Positions 1 to 9,324 of a stretch of 64,000 nt of DNA are shown in pieces; position 1 is the stretch's first letter, and every line of letters begins with the position of its first letter. This stretch comes from Hyphomicrobiales bacterium. GTDB lineage: Bacteria; Pseudomonadota; Alphaproteobacteria; Rhizobiales; Rhizobiaceae. Made by a program: the position numbers and the translations under genes. The stretch spans positions 1 to 64,000 of the forward strand of contig UCEU01000020.1 of NCBI GenBank assembly GCA_900471485.1. Direction: 5' to 3'. The notes below the pieces were generated by a model. That model ran no database searches and had not been told where the DNA came from. It worked only from the letters and a program-made list of their open reading frames with translations.

Positions 1-33
1 CCGATAGTGTAGGGGCAGGTGTAGGGCGCGGGG

Positions 34-55
34 AAAATCGAGGCACGATTTTTTT
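34..55 (+). terminator. Weak terminator-like hairpin at the window edge
   Basis: Arms AAAATCG (34-40) and CGATTTT (46-52) flank a 5-nt loop, and a run of seven T follows on the + strand (49-55). The stem is short and AT-rich, so this is only a possible terminator for a gene entering from the left. It lies just past the end of the minus-strand thioesterase gene and might serve both strands. Confidence 0.3.
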
Positions 56-91
56 ACGAATGCCCAAATCCGACGCGCTCGGCAATCCTGT

Positions 92-493
92 TCACTCCGA
101 GGCGGGAACCTGGCGCGGCTTGCCATCTTCATCGACGGCGACCATGACGAAAACCGCGTCGGTCACCTTTTCGCGCGAGGTCTCGTAGTGCCGGCGGGTC
201 CAGGCTTCGACGCGCAGCGTGATCGAGGTCCGTCCGACTTTTTCGATCGCGGTATAGACACAGAGCGTATCGCCGATCTTGACCGGTTTCTTGAAGACGA
301 TCTCGTGGACCGCAACGGTGACCGTGCGGCTCTTGGCGACATCGTTGGCGCGCACAAAGGCCGCGAGGTCCATCTGCGACATCACCCATCCGCCGAAGAT
401 ATCGCCGGCGGGATTGGCATCGGCCGGCATTGCCAGCGTGCGCAGGGTCAGTTCCATGCCGGGGGGCGGATTGAATTCCATCGGAGGCTCCAT
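92..493 (-). CDS. Acyl-CoA thioesterase, YciA-like hotdog fold
   Basis: The 133-residue product has the layout of a single-hotdog YciA/acyl-CoA hydrolase, which cleaves acyl-CoA thioesters in the cytoplasm. The N-terminal half carries PAGDIFGGWVMSQMD, whose first Asp is the catalytic position in this family, followed by the central VHEIVFKKPVKIGD strand-turn segment. Length is normal for YciA. I placed the start at the ATG at 493 because GGGAGG lies about nine bases upstream; a TTG three codons earlier is possible. The gene stands alone, with the AraC gene starting downstream of a 106-bp gap on the same strand. Chain-length preference cannot be read from the sequence. Confidence 0.85.
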   Translation of the reverse strand: MEPPMEFNPPPGMELTLRTLAMPADANPAGDIFGGWVMSQMDLAAFVRANDVAKSRTVTVAVHEIVFKKPVKIGDTLCVYTAIEKVGRTSITLRVEAWTRRHYETSREKVTDAVFVMVAVDEDGKPRQVPASE

Positions 494-599
494 TCTGTTC
501 AACCTCCCGGGCGCGACTTAGCGTCATCCGCGCCGAAGGCCAATAGACAGCGCTGCATAGCTGCCATCCTGAATGGAACGGTTGTTGTCGAACTAGCCG

Positions 600-1490
600 T
601 CAGCGCGGCTTGCCGACGCTGGCATACATGCCCGTGGTGCGGAACTCCGTGGGGTTGGTGCCGTAGACGCGGCGGAAGACCTTGGAGAAGTAGTTGGCAT
701 CCTCGAACCCGGAGCGGATGGCGACCTCCTTGACCGGCATGTGGGCGGTCTTCGTCAGCAGCTTCACGGCCCGTTTCAGCCGCTTCTGCAGCACATACTC
801 GGCCGGCGGCAGGCCTTCGTTGGCGGCGAACATGCGCGAGAAATGCGCGCGGCTAAGGCCCGCCACTCTTGCGAGGTCTTCAACCGGCAGCGGTTTCTCC
901 AGATTGTCGGTGATGTAGTCGATCACGTGCTGCATGGTCCGGTATTCCTCGCTGAACACCGGATGCGAACCGAACACGTCGTCATAAAGCGCCATCGCCG
1001 CCTCATAGGCGATCGACGATGCAAGCCCCGGCGTCTCGCCGCCGGTGATGAGCCGCAGGCTGCAATCGGCAAGATGCTCGATCGTCTGCGGCTGCAGCTT
1101 GAGGATGGGACCGGTGACGGCGAGGATCGATCGGTGGATGCGCAGCGCCTCCTCGCCGTTCATCGAGATCCAGAAGAACTCCCAGCGATCGCCATCCTCC
1201 AGCCAGTAGCGGTGATTGTGGGGCACCAGCACCAGCAGCGTCTCGCCCTCCTTCACCCGCAACTCGCGATTCTCGTAGCGCAGATTGCCCGCGCCGCTGA
1301 TCGTATGCTGCAATACGGTAAAAGGCGTCTGCCCGCGCTTGCGACCGTCCCAGTCATAGGTGGCATCCTCGCGTACCTCGTAACCGGTGCTTGTCGGCAT
1401 GGTGTGCAGGGATTGTCGGCCGCGCGGCAGCGAAACCGTGCGCATGGACGGTCCGCGGTCGATCAAATCCTGCAGCACAGAATTACCCAT
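600..1490 (-). CDS. agpT: AraC-family regulator of alpha-galactoside uptake (AgpT-like)
   Basis: This 296-residue protein has an N-terminal cupin-like sensor region (about residues 20-160) and a C-terminal AraC/XylS double helix-turn-helix (about 190-290). The first HTH includes VEDLARVAGLSRAHFSRMF and the second ends in the typical GFEDANYFSKVFRRVYGTNP segment. It is transcribed away from the GH4-ABC-GH4 operon across a 201-bp gap. In Sinorhizobium meliloti, as I recall, an AraC-type activator gene agpT sits in the same place and switches on the agp genes in response to alpha-galactosides. The symbol is given by family plus gene order and was not confirmed by alignment. Confidence 0.85.
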   Translation of the reverse strand: MGNSVLQDLIDRGPSMRTVSLPRGRQSLHTMPTSTGYEVREDATYDWDGRKRGQTPFTVLQHTISGAGNLRYENRELRVKEGETLLVLVPHNHRYWLEDGDRWEFFWISMNGEEALRIHRSILAVTGPILKLQPQTIEHLADCSLRLITGGETPGLASSIAYEAAMALYDDVFGSHPVFSEEYRTMQHVIDYITDNLEKPLPVEDLARVAGLSRAHFSRMFAANEGLPPAEYVLQKRLKRAVKLLTKTAHMPVKEVAIRSGFEDANYFSKVFRRVYGTNPTEFRTTGMYASVGKPR

Positions 1491-1691
1491 GAAAGCATAA
1501 TCCTTCTCTGGCGGCCCGGATTTTTTTACGCATAATCCGCCCCAAGAGAGAGAACACCGCCGGGCTTATGGAGCGGCGGGGAGGAGAATAAGCCGGATTT
1601 CTGGCCTTTTTCGGCGTCGGACGCAAGTCCGCGGCCTATTCTTCTTCCTGTTATCCAATCCCGGCATTCTAATCGCATCGAGGCTAGGATC

Positions 1692-3158
1692 ATGAGTTTC
1701 AAAATCGCTATCATCGGCGCAGGCAGCGTCGGCTTCACGAAAAAGCTGTTCACCGACATTCTGTGCGTTCCGGAGTTCCGGGACATCGAGTTCGCGCTCA
1801 CCGACATGAGCGAGCACAATCTGCAGATGATCAAGCAGATCCTCGACACGATTGTTGCATCGAACAAGCTGCCGACCAAGGTGACGGCGACGACCAACCG
1901 CCGCGAGGCGCTGACCGGCGCCCGCTATATCATCAGCTGCGTGCGCGTCGGCGGTCTCGAAGCCTATGCCGACGATATCAGGATTCCGCTGAAATACGGC
2001 ATCGACCAGTGCGTCGGTGACACGATCTGCGCCGGCGGCATTCTCTACGGCCAGCGCAACATCCCCGTCATTCTCGACTTCTGCAAGGATATCCGCGAAG
2101 TCGCCGAGCCGGGCGCCAAGTTCCTGAACTACGCGAACCCGATGGCGATGAACACCTGGGCCGCGATCGAATACGGCAAGGTCGATACCGTCGGTCTCTG
2201 CCACGGTGTCCAGCACGGCGCCGAACAGATCGCCGAAGTGCTCGGCGCGAAGTCCGTTTCCGAACTCGACTACATCTGCTCTGGTATCAACCACCAGACC
2301 TGGTTCGTCGATCTGAAGCTCAACGGCCGCAAGATCGGCAAGGATGAGCTGGTTGCCGCCTTCGAGGCGCATCCGGTGTTCTCGCAGCAGGAAAAGCTGC
2401 GCATCGACGTCCTGAAGCGCTTCGGCGTCTATTCGACGGAGAGCAACGGCCACCTGTCGGAATACCTGCCCTGGTACCGCAAGCGGCCGGACGAGATCAC
2501 CAAGTGGATCGACATGTCCGACTGGATCCACGGCGAGACCGGCGGCTATCTGCGCCACTCCACCGAAACCCGCAACTGGTTCGAGACGGAGTTCCCGCAG
2601 TTCCTCGCTTCGGCCGAAAAGCCGATCGACCCGGCCAAGCGCTCCAACGAGCACGCCAGCCACATTCTCGAGGCGCTGGAAACCGGCCGGGTTTACCGCG
2701 GTCACTTCAACCTCAAGAACAACGGCGTGATCACCAACCTGCCATCGGATGCGATCATCGAATCGCCCGGCTTCGTCGATCGCTTCGGCATCAACATGGT
2801 CTCCGGCATCACCATTCCGGAAGCCTGTGCCGCGACCTGCATGGCCTCGATCAACGTCCAGCGCATGTCGGTTCATGCCGCCATCAGCGGCGACATCGAC
2901 CTGCTGAAGCTCGCCGTCCTGCACGACCCGCTGGTCGGCGCGGTCGCTACCCCGGAAGAGGTATGGCAGATGGTCGATGAAATGGTCGTAGCCCAGGCGC
3001 GTTGGTTGCCGCAATATGCGGATGCGGTTCCGGCCGCCAAGGAACGTCTGGCGAAGTCGACGGTGAAGACCCGCGAATGGGCGGGTGCGGCACGCCGCAA
3101 CGTCCGCTCGATCGACGAGCTCCGCGCCGAGAAGGCGGCGCTCAAGCAGGCCGTGTAA
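1692..3158 (+). CDS. agaL1: GH4 alpha-galactosidase (AgaL1-like)
   Basis: The 488-residue product is a glycoside hydrolase family 4 enzyme. GH4 enzymes use NAD+ and a divalent metal and act by oxidation at C3 followed by elimination. The N-terminal dinucleotide fold shows IAIIGAGSVGFTKKL. Family metal ligands are visible as Cys170 in GLCHGVQHG and His201 in SGINHQTWF, and the conserved NYANPMAMNTWA segment precedes them. It is the first gene of the galactoside operon, and a second GH4 gene closes that operon at 9325-10695. Expected substrates are melibiose and raffinose-type sugars after import. GH4 also contains alpha-glucosidases and glucuronidases, so substrate is inferred from synteny with the S. 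meliloti agp locus. Confidence 0.9.
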   Translation: MSFKIAIIGAGSVGFTKKLFTDILCVPEFRDIEFALTDMSEHNLQMIKQILDTIVASNKLPTKVTATTNRREALTGARYIISCVRVGGLEAYADDIRIPLKYGIDQCVGDTICAGGILYGQRNIPVILDFCKDIREVAEPGAKFLNYANPMAMNTWAAIEYGKVDTVGLCHGVQHGAEQIAEVLGAKSVSELDYICSGINHQTWFVDLKLNGRKIGKDELVAAFEAHPVFSQQEKLRIDVLKRFGVYSTESNGHLSEYLPWYRKRPDEITKWIDMSDWIHGETGGYLRHSTETRNWFETEFPQFLASAEKPIDPAKRSNEHASHILEALETGRVYRGHFNLKNNGVITNLPSDAIIESPGFVDRFGINMVSGITIPEACAATCMASINVQRMSVHAAISGDIDLLKLAVLHDPLVGAVATPEEVWQMVDEMVVAQARWLPQYADAVPAAKERLAKSTVKTREWAGAARRNVRSIDELRAEKAALKQAV

Positions 3159-3176
3159 GTTCCCCGGAGGACGGGT

Positions 3177-3210
3177 GGCGATGGCGTTCCAAGGAGGGGA
3201 CGCCATCGCC
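3177..3210 (+). other. Intercistronic hairpin with SD-like loop
   Basis: Perfect 11-bp arms GGCGATGGCGT (3177-3187) and ACGCCATCGCC (3200-3210) enclose a 12-nt loop that contains AAGGAGGGG. No T-run follows, so it is not a classical terminator. It sits between agaL1 and the highly expressed type of gene agpA, where mRNA-processing or stabilising hairpins are common. Confidence 0.55.
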
Positions 3211-3282
3211 GCAAGCCCATTTCCGGATCGTTGAGGAGAACCGGGGCAGCCGACAAGCGTCCCGACACAAAAGGGAGAGACG

Positions 3283-5370
3283 ATGAGACATTACCGCAAC
3301 CTTGGCATTCTGGCCGGACTGGCGCTGAGCGTCTCCGTTTCGGCTTTGAGCGCCTACGCCTCCGAGCCGACGACACCGCCCGTTCCGCCGCAGTTTCCGG
3401 CGGAAGGCAAGATCAAATACGTATCGAGAGACTCCATCGAGGAGTTCAAGGCGCTTCCCTCGTATAACGAACCGGAGTGGGTGAAGAAGAACTTCGTCGA
3501 TACCGGCAAGCTCCCGCCCGTCAAGGACCGTCTTCCCAAGGAGCCGCTGGTCTTCAAGACCGACAACATGGTCGACGGCATCGGTGTCTATGGCGACACG
3601 CTGCGCCACGTCATCGGCGGCCGGCCGGAGGGCTGGAACTACGGCGCCGGCCAGACTCAAGGCTGGGGCGGCATCGACATCGGCCTTTCCGAATGCCTGA
3701 CGCGCACCGCACCGCTCTTCCAGGTCGAAGCCAAGGACACCGAGCCGCTTCCGAACCTCGCCAAGGGCTGGGAATGGTCGCAGGACGGCCACAAACTGAC
3801 CATGCACCTGATCGAAGGCGCCAAGTGGTCTGATGGCGTTGCCTTCAATGCCGACGACATCATGTTCTACTGGGAAGACGAAGTCATCGATCCCAACGTT
3901 TCGCCGCTCGGCGGCGGCGCTTCGCCCGAGGCCTTCGGCGAGGGAACCACGCTGAAGAAGATCGACGACTACACCGTCGAGTGGACCTTCAAGGAAGCCT
4001 TCCCGAAGCAGTATCTTTACACGATGGCCTATCCGAGCTTCTGCCCGGGCCCGTCGCATATCCTTAAGCCCCAGCATCCGAAATATTCGAAGAACACCTA
4101 CGACCAGTTCAAGAACGCCTTCCCGCCTGAGTACATGAACATGCCTGTCATGGGCGGCTGGGTGCCGGTCGAGTATCGGCCCGACGATATCATCGTGATG
4201 CGCCGCAACCCCTACTACTGGAAGGTCGACGAGAAGGGCAACCAGCTGCCTTACCTCAACGAACTGCACTACAAGCTCTCCACCTGGGCGGACCGCGATG
4301 TGCAGGCTGTTGCCGGCTCGGGCGACATCTCGAACCTCGAGCAGCCGGAAAACTTCGTGGCGTCGCTGAAGCGCGCCGCCGAAAAGACGGCGCCCGCCCG
4401 TCTCGCCTTCGGCCCGCGCCTGATCGGCTACAACATGCGCATGAACCTCTCCGGCAACGGCTGGGGTGAACCGGATGCGCGCAGCCAAGCAGTCCGCGAG
4501 CTGAACCGCAACGAGGATTTCCGCAAGGCGATCACCATGGGTCTCGACCGCAAGGCGATCGGCGATTCGCTCGTCAAGGGTCCGTTCACGGCGATCTATC
4601 CCGGTGGCCTGTCCTCCGGCACGAGCTTCTACGACCGCAACTCCGTCGTCTACTATCCCTTCGACCTCAAGGGCGCCAAGGCGCTGCTCGAAAAGGTCGG
4701 GCTCAAGGATACCGACGGCGACGGTTTCGTGAACTTCCCGGCATCGACCGAAGGCGGCAAGAACGTCGAGATCGTGCTTCTGGTCAACAACGGCTACGCC
4801 ACGGACAAAAGCCTTGCCGAAGGTGTCGTCGGCCAGATGGAAAAGCTGGGCATCAAGGTCATCCTGAACGCCCTCGACGGCCCGAAGCGTGACGATGCGC
4901 ATTACGGCGGCCGCTTCGACTGGTTGATCCAGCGCAGCTCGCCGGAACTGGCTTCCGTGGTGCAGAACACGGAGCAGCTTGCTCCGGTTGGCCCCCGCAC
5001 CAGCTGGCAGCACCGCGCCGGCAAGGACGGCAAGGTCGACCTGATGCCCTACGAAGAAAAGCTCGTTGATATCGTCACCAAGTTCCAGACGAGCCAGGAC
5101 AACAACGAGCGCGTCGAATTGATGAAGCAGTACCAGAAGGTCGCGACCGAAAACGTCGATACCGTCGGGCTCACGGAATATCCGGGTGCGCTGATCATCA
5201 ACAAGCGCTTCTCGAACGTGCCTGCCGGAACTCCGATCTTCATGTTCAACTGGGCTGAAGACTCCGTCATCCGCGAACGCCTGTGGGTGGCTGCCGACAA
5301 GCAGGGCAAGTACGAGCTGTTCCCCGAGCAGCTGCCCGGCAAGCCCGGCGAAAAGGGTCCGATCAACTAA
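3283..5370 (+). CDS. agpA: Periplasmic alpha-galactoside-binding protein (AgpA-like, SBP family 5)
   Basis: The 695-residue product has a cleavable signal peptide (hydrophobic stretch around residues 7-25, ending near SAYASEP). It then has the two-lobed architecture of peptide/oligosaccharide binding proteins of the Dpp/Opp type, with segments such as HKLTMHLIEGAKWSDGV and the late MKQYQKVATENVDTVGLTE. It is longer than typical DppA (about 530), as expected for AgpA-like sugar-binding members. An AAGGGAGAGACG Shine-Dalgarno precedes the ATG. Its neighbours are GH4 upstream and Dpp-type permeases downstream, so it should deliver alpha-galactosides to AgpBCD. S. meliloti AgpA is known to resemble oligopeptide-binding proteins although it binds galactosides. 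Confidence 0.9.
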   Translation: MRHYRNLGILAGLALSVSVSALSAYASEPTTPPVPPQFPAEGKIKYVSRDSIEEFKALPSYNEPEWVKKNFVDTGKLPPVKDRLPKEPLVFKTDNMVDGIGVYGDTLRHVIGGRPEGWNYGAGQTQGWGGIDIGLSECLTRTAPLFQVEAKDTEPLPNLAKGWEWSQDGHKLTMHLIEGAKWSDGVAFNADDIMFYWEDEVIDPNVSPLGGGASPEAFGEGTTLKKIDDYTVEWTFKEAFPKQYLYTMAYPSFCPGPSHILKPQHPKYSKNTYDQFKNAFPPEYMNMPVMGGWVPVEYRPDDIIVMRRNPYYWKVDEKGNQLPYLNELHYKLSTWADRDVQAVAGSGDISNLEQPENFVASLKRAAEKTAPARLAFGPRLIGYNMRMNLSGNGWGEPDARSQAVRELNRNEDFRKAITMGLDRKAIGDSLVKGPFTAIYPGGLSSGTSFYDRNSVVYYPFDLKGAKALLEKVGLKDTDGDGFVNFPASTEGGKNVEIVLLVNNGYATDKSLAEGVVGQMEKLGIKVILNALDGPKRDDAHYGGRFDWLIQRSSPELASVVQNTEQLAPVGPRTSWQHRAGKDGKVDLMPYEEKLVDIVTKFQTSQDNNERVELMKQYQKVATENVDTVGLTEYPGALIINKRFSNVPAGTPIFMFNWAEDSVIRERLWVAADKQGKYELFPEQLPGKPGEKGPIN

Positions 5371-5392
5371 GTTCTCCTCCCGAAGAAACGGA

Positions 5393-5417
5393 CCGGCCGC
5401 GCGTGATGCGCGGCCGG
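5393..5417 (+). other. Intercistronic hairpin after the binding-protein gene
   Basis: Perfect 10-bp GC-rich arms CCGGCCGCGC (5393-5402) and GCGCGGCCGG (5408-5417) enclose the loop GTGAT. No T-run follows. Its place between agpA and the permease gene fits a 3'-end-stabilising or partial-stop element that lets the binding protein be made in excess over the membrane subunits. Confidence 0.65.
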
Positions 5418-5478
5418 GCAAGATCAACAAGCCGGCCGCACCGAAAGGCGCGACTGGCAGCAAGGAGAAACGAGCCCG

Positions 5479-6486
5479 ATGTTACGCTTCCTGCTCGTGC
5501 GCATAGCGTCCGCCATCCCCGTCCTGATCATCCTGAGCATCGTGACCTTCGCGATCATCCAGGCTCCGCCGGGCGACTATGCCGACTATATCCGATCGCA
5601 GCTGATCAACCAGAGCGGCGCGTCCTTCGAAGCCGCCGATGCGCAGGCCCAGGCCTACCGCGTTGCCCATGGTCTCGATCAGCCGATGGTCATTCAGTAT
5701 TTCGCCTGGATCAAGGGCATCGTCACCCAGGGCGATTTCGGCTACAGCATGTTCTACAACAAGCCGGTCGCCGACGTCGTGGCCGAGCGGCTGCCGCGCA
5801 CGCTGTTGCTTGCGCTTGTCTGTCACATCTTCGCGTCGGTTCTCGGCATCGGCTTCGGCATCTGGGCAGCCACCCGCCAGTACAGCTGGATCGACAGCCT
5901 GCTCTCCGGCGTCTCCTTCCTCGGCATGACGGTGCCGCGCTTCCTGATGGCGCTGATCATCGTCTACCTCCTCGTCTTCCAGTTCAACGTCTCGGAGATC
6001 GGCAGCTTCTTCTCGCCGCAATATGGCGGAGCGCCGTGGTCCTGGGCGAAATTCGTCGACCTCGTCAGCCACGTCTGGCCCGTCGTCGCCATCGCCACCT
6101 TCGGCGGCCTCGCCTACAACATGCGCGTCATGCGCGGCAATCTGCTCGACACGCTGAACGCGCAATATGTCGAGACGGCCCGCGCCAAGGGCCTGTCGGG
6201 CAGCGCGGTCGTTATGCGCCATGCGGTGCCCAATGCGCTCCACCCGCTCGTCATGTACCAGGGCGTCGTGCTTCCCTACATGCTGACCGGCGAAATCGAG
6301 ACGGCGATCATCTTCTCGCTGCCGACAGTCGGCCCGGCAATCGTGGGCTCCATGGCGATCGGCGACGTCTATGTCACCGCCACCTTCATGATGGTTCTTT
6401 CGGCAACGCTGATCGTCGGCAACATCATCGCTGACATGCTGCTTGCCATGCTGGACCCCCGCGTCCGCCAGTACGGAGGAGCCTGA
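5479..6486 (+). CDS. agpB: ABC transporter permease AgpB (DppB type)
   Basis: The 335-residue inner-membrane protein has the DppB layout: one N-terminal transmembrane helix (about residues 9-28, starting MLRFLLVRIASAIPVLII), a periplasmic segment of about 75 residues, then five helices. The cytoplasmic EAA loop is recognisable in YVETARAKGLSGSAVVMRHAVPNAL, where it contacts the ATPase. AAGGAGA lies ten bases before the ATG. It ends one base before agpC, which points to translational coupling. It should pair with AgpC as the heterodimeric channel for alpha-galactosides. Confidence 0.9.
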   Translation: MLRFLLVRIASAIPVLIILSIVTFAIIQAPPGDYADYIRSQLINQSGASFEAADAQAQAYRVAHGLDQPMVIQYFAWIKGIVTQGDFGYSMFYNKPVADVVAERLPRTLLLALVCHIFASVLGIGFGIWAATRQYSWIDSLLSGVSFLGMTVPRFLMALIIVYLLVFQFNVSEIGSFFSPQYGGAPWSWAKFVDLVSHVWPVVAIATFGGLAYNMRVMRGNLLDTLNAQYVETARAKGLSGSAVVMRHAVPNALHPLVMYQGVVLPYMLTGEIETAIIFSLPTVGPAIVGSMAIGDVYVTATFMMVLSATLIVGNIIADMLLAMLDPRVRQYGGA

Positions 6487-6487
6487 T

Positions 6488-7621
6488 ATGCTCGCCTTCG
6501 ATTCCGCTCCCCCGCCGCCGCACGAAGAGACCGTCAAGGGCCTGCAGAACGGCAATGAAAGCTATCTGTCGCTGGTCTGGCGTCGCTTGCGCCGTTCCTG
6601 GACCGGCATGATGGGCCTCGTGCTCGTCGGCCTGCTGCTCCTGATGGCTGTCTTCGCCGATTTCTTCGCGCCGATGGACCCCAAGGCCACCGATACCGGC
6701 TTCGCGCCGCCGCAGATGGTGAGCTTCCACGACAAGGACGGCAATCTGACTTATCCGCCGCGCGTCTATGCGCTGGGCGAATCCGAGGAGCTCGATCCGG
6801 TTACGTTCCAGCCCATCGTCGGCCCGGACTACGACAATCCGCGCCTGCTCGGCTTCTTCGTCAAGGGCTCGGAGTACAAGCTTCTCGGCCTGATCCCGAC
6901 CGACCGCCACTTCTTCGGCTCCGTCGATGGCCAGCCGGTGCACTTCCTCGGCACCGACAAGTTCGGTCGTGACGTTCTCTCTCGCGCCATCATCGGCTCG
7001 CGCATCTCGCTCACCATCGCGCTGACGGTCGTCTTCATCGTCACCGTCATCGGCACCACCGTCGGCATGGTCTCCGGCTATTTCGGTGGCTCGTTCGATG
7101 CCTGGGTGCAGCGCTTCGTGGAAATCGTGCTCGCCTTTCCGCAGTTGCCGCTCTATCTGGCGCTGACCTCGCTGATCCCGGTGACGGCGCCGACCAATGT
7201 CTTTCTCGCCTTCGTCATCGTCGTCATGTCGGCGCTCGGCTGGGCGCAGATGTCGCGCGAGGTGCGCGGCAAGACGCTGGCGCTCGCCCGCATCGATTAC
7301 GTCCGCGCGGCGATGGCCGTTGGCGCCACGGACCGGCGCATCATCTTCCAGCACATCTTCCCGAACGTGATGAGCCACGTCATCGTCGCCGTCACGCTGC
7401 ATATCCCGAGCGTCGTGCTGCTCGAATCCTTCCTCGGCTTCCTCGGCTTCGCCGTGAAGCCGCCGCTGATCTCCTGGGGACTGATGCTGCAGGACACCGC
7501 CAACTACTCGGTGATCGGCACCTATCCCTGGATCCTCGCTCCCGTCGGCTTCGTGCTCGTCACCGTCTTCGCGTTCAACGCGCTCGGCGACGGTCTGCGC
7601 GACGCGGTCGATCCCTATTGA
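6488..7621 (+). CDS. agpC: ABC transporter permease AgpC (DppC type)
   Basis: The 377-residue product is the second membrane subunit. It has an N-terminal cytoplasmic tail, a helix near residues 40-60, an unusually long periplasmic insertion of roughly 100 residues before the core helices, and an EAA loop in YVRAAMAVGATDRRIIFQHIFPNVM. The insertion makes it longer than typical DppC (about 300 residues); such insertions occur in AgpC-like and large-substrate Opp systems. I chose the ATG at 6488 because CGGAGGAGCC lies directly before it and only one base separates it from the agpB stop; an in-frame upstream extension would overlap agpB. Confidence 0.88.
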   Translation: MLAFDSAPPPPHEETVKGLQNGNESYLSLVWRRLRRSWTGMMGLVLVGLLLLMAVFADFFAPMDPKATDTGFAPPQMVSFHDKDGNLTYPPRVYALGESEELDPVTFQPIVGPDYDNPRLLGFFVKGSEYKLLGLIPTDRHFFGSVDGQPVHFLGTDKFGRDVLSRAIIGSRISLTIALTVVFIVTVIGTTVGMVSGYFGGSFDAWVQRFVEIVLAFPQLPLYLALTSLIPVTAPTNVFLAFVIVVMSALGWAQMSREVRGKTLALARIDYVRAAMAVGATDRRIIFQHIFPNVMSHVIVAVTLHIPSVVLLESFLGFLGFAVKPPLISWGLMLQDTANYSVIGTYPWILAPVGFVLVTVFAFNALGDGLRDAVDPY

Positions 7622-7635
7622 TTGAGGTGAAGAAC

Positions 7636-9303
7636 ATGGCTCTCGCACTCGTCAACTCGTTTGCCCCGCCCGTCCGCTTCGATCACGATGCGCACACGGA
7701 AAGCCCCGTCATCGACGCCCGCAACATCGGCGTCAACTTCAAGGTCGAGCATGGCACCGTGGAAGCGGTGAAGGATATCTCCTTCCAGCTCTACCGCGGG
7801 GAAACCATCGCCATCGTCGGCGAATCCGGTTCCGGCAAGTCCGTGACGGCCCGCACCGTGATGGGGCTCCTGTCGAAGCGCGCCGTCGTCGCGCCGAAGT
7901 CGACCGTCGACTATGACGGCGCCAATATCCTGAAATATCCCGAGCGCGAGCGCCGCAAGCTGCGCGGAGACCGGATCTCGATGATCTTCCAGGAGCCGAT
8001 GAGCTCGCTGAACCCGATCTACACGATCGGCAGCCAGATCGTCGAAGCGATCCGCGTGCATCGCAAGGTCAGCAGGAAGCAGGCGGAAGCGCGTGCGCTC
8101 GAGCTGCTGAAGCAGGTGCAGATCCCCGATCCCGAAGCGCGCCTGAAGCAGTATCCGCACCAGCTTTCGGGCGGCCAGCGCCAGCGCGTGATGATCGCCA
8201 TGGCACTCTCCAACGAACCCGACGTGCTCATCGCCGACGAGCCGACCACCGCGCTCGACGTGACGGTGCAGGCGCAGATCCTCAACCTCATCCGCAACCT
8301 GCAGAAGGAAATGCGGATGGCGGTGATCCTGATCACCCACGACCTCACCGTCGTCCGGCAGTTCTCCGACTATGTCTACGTGATGCAGCACGGCGAAATG
8401 CGCGAGCACAACACGACGGAGAAGCTCTTCGCCAATCCGCAGCACAGCTACACCAAGCATCTCTTGAGCTCGGAGCCGCGCGGCCAGGCGAACCCGCTGC
8501 CGGAGGGCTCCGAGGTGATCCTCGACGCCAAGGGCGTGCGCGTGTCCTTCATGATGCGCCACGGCAGCTTCTTCAAGCCGGAGCTGAAGGAACTCGTGGC
8601 CGTCGACAGCCTGGGGCTGACGCTGCGCAAGCACGAGACGCTCGGGCTCGTAGGCGAATCCGGTTCCGGCAAGACGACCTTCGGGCAGGCGTTGCTAAGG
8701 TTGAACGATGCCGACAATGGCGAGATCTATTTCGACCGCCAGCCCATCCATGGCAAGTCGCGCACCGAGATGCGGCCGCTGCGCTCGCGCATGCAGATCG
8801 TGTTCCAGGACCCGTTCTCATCGCTCAACCCGCGCATGACGATCGGCCAGATCATCGAGGAAGGGCTTGTGGTCAACAAGCTCGGCGCGAGCAAGGCCGA
8901 GCGGCTGGACCGCGTGCGCGAGGCGCTGATCGCGGCAGGCATGCCGGGCAATATCCTGTCGCGTTTTCCGCACGAATTCTCGGGCGGCCAGCGCCAGCGT
9001 ATCGCCATTGCGCGGGCGATCGCGCTCGAGCCGGAGTTCATCTTGCTCGACGAGCCGACATCGGCGCTCGACCTTTCGGTCCAGGCGCAGATCATCGAGT
9101 TGTTGCGCAAGCTGCAGGACGAGCGCGGCCTCAGCTATCTCTTCATTTCGCACGATCTCAAGGTCGTGCGTGCCCTCTGCCACCGGGTGATTGTCATGCA
9201 GCATGGCAAGATCATGGAAGAGGGACCCGTCAACGAAGTTCTCACCAATCCCAAGACCGCCTACACCGAACGGCTCGTCAAAGCCGCTTTCGAGGTAGCC
9301 TGA
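7636..9303 (+). CDS. agpD: Fused double ABC ATPase AgpD (DppD-DppF type)
   Basis: The 555-residue protein contains two complete nucleotide-binding domains in tandem, each with Walker A (GESGSGKSVT near residue 65 and GESGSGKTTF near 344), signature [16 protein letters not shown], and Walker B (LIADEPTTALD and LLDEPTSALD). Opp-type OppD_C segments follow each domain. It replaces the separate DppD and DppF subunits and would power AgpBC. The start was set at the ATG at 7636, with GAGGTGAA just upstream; a TTG at 7618 in the same frame overlaps agpC and is less likely. Fusion of the two ATPases is the usual state for AgpD-like proteins in rhizobia. Confidence 0.9.
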   Translation: MALALVNSFAPPVRFDHDAHTESPVIDARNIGVNFKVEHGTVEAVKDISFQLYRGETIAIVGESGSGKSVTARTVMGLLSKRAVVAPKSTVDYDGANILKYPERERRKLRGDRISMIFQEPMSSLNPIYTIGSQIVEAIRVHRKVSRKQAEARALELLKQVQIPDPEARLKQYPHQLSGGQRQRVMIAMALSNEPDVLIADEPTTALDVTVQAQILNLIRNLQKEMRMAVILITHDLTVVRQFSDYVYVMQHGEMREHNTTEKLFANPQHSYTKHLLSSEPRGQANPLPEGSEVILDAKGVRVSFMMRHGSFFKPELKELVAVDSLGLTLRKHETLGLVGESGSGKTTFGQALLRLNDADNGEIYFDRQPIHGKSRTEMRPLRSRMQIVFQDPFSSLNPRMTIGQIIEEGLVVNKLGASKAERLDRVREALIAAGMPGNILSRFPHEFSGGQRQRIAIARAIALEPEFILLDEPTSALDLSVQAQIIELLRKLQDERGLSYLFISHDLKVVRALCHRVIVMQHGKIMEEGPVNEVLTNPKTAYTERLVKAAFEVA

Positions 9304-9324
9304 TTGCCAATGCCGGAGGATATT

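Noticed and set aside
3142..5463. A 773-codon minus-strand reading frame opposite agpA, and similar long antisense frames at 8818-10641, 38918-40948 and 60949-62946
   Set aside because: They are antisense shadows of well-supported genes in GC-rich DNA. Their translations are Arg/Ala/Asp-rich with no recognisable motifs or Shine-Dalgarno sites.
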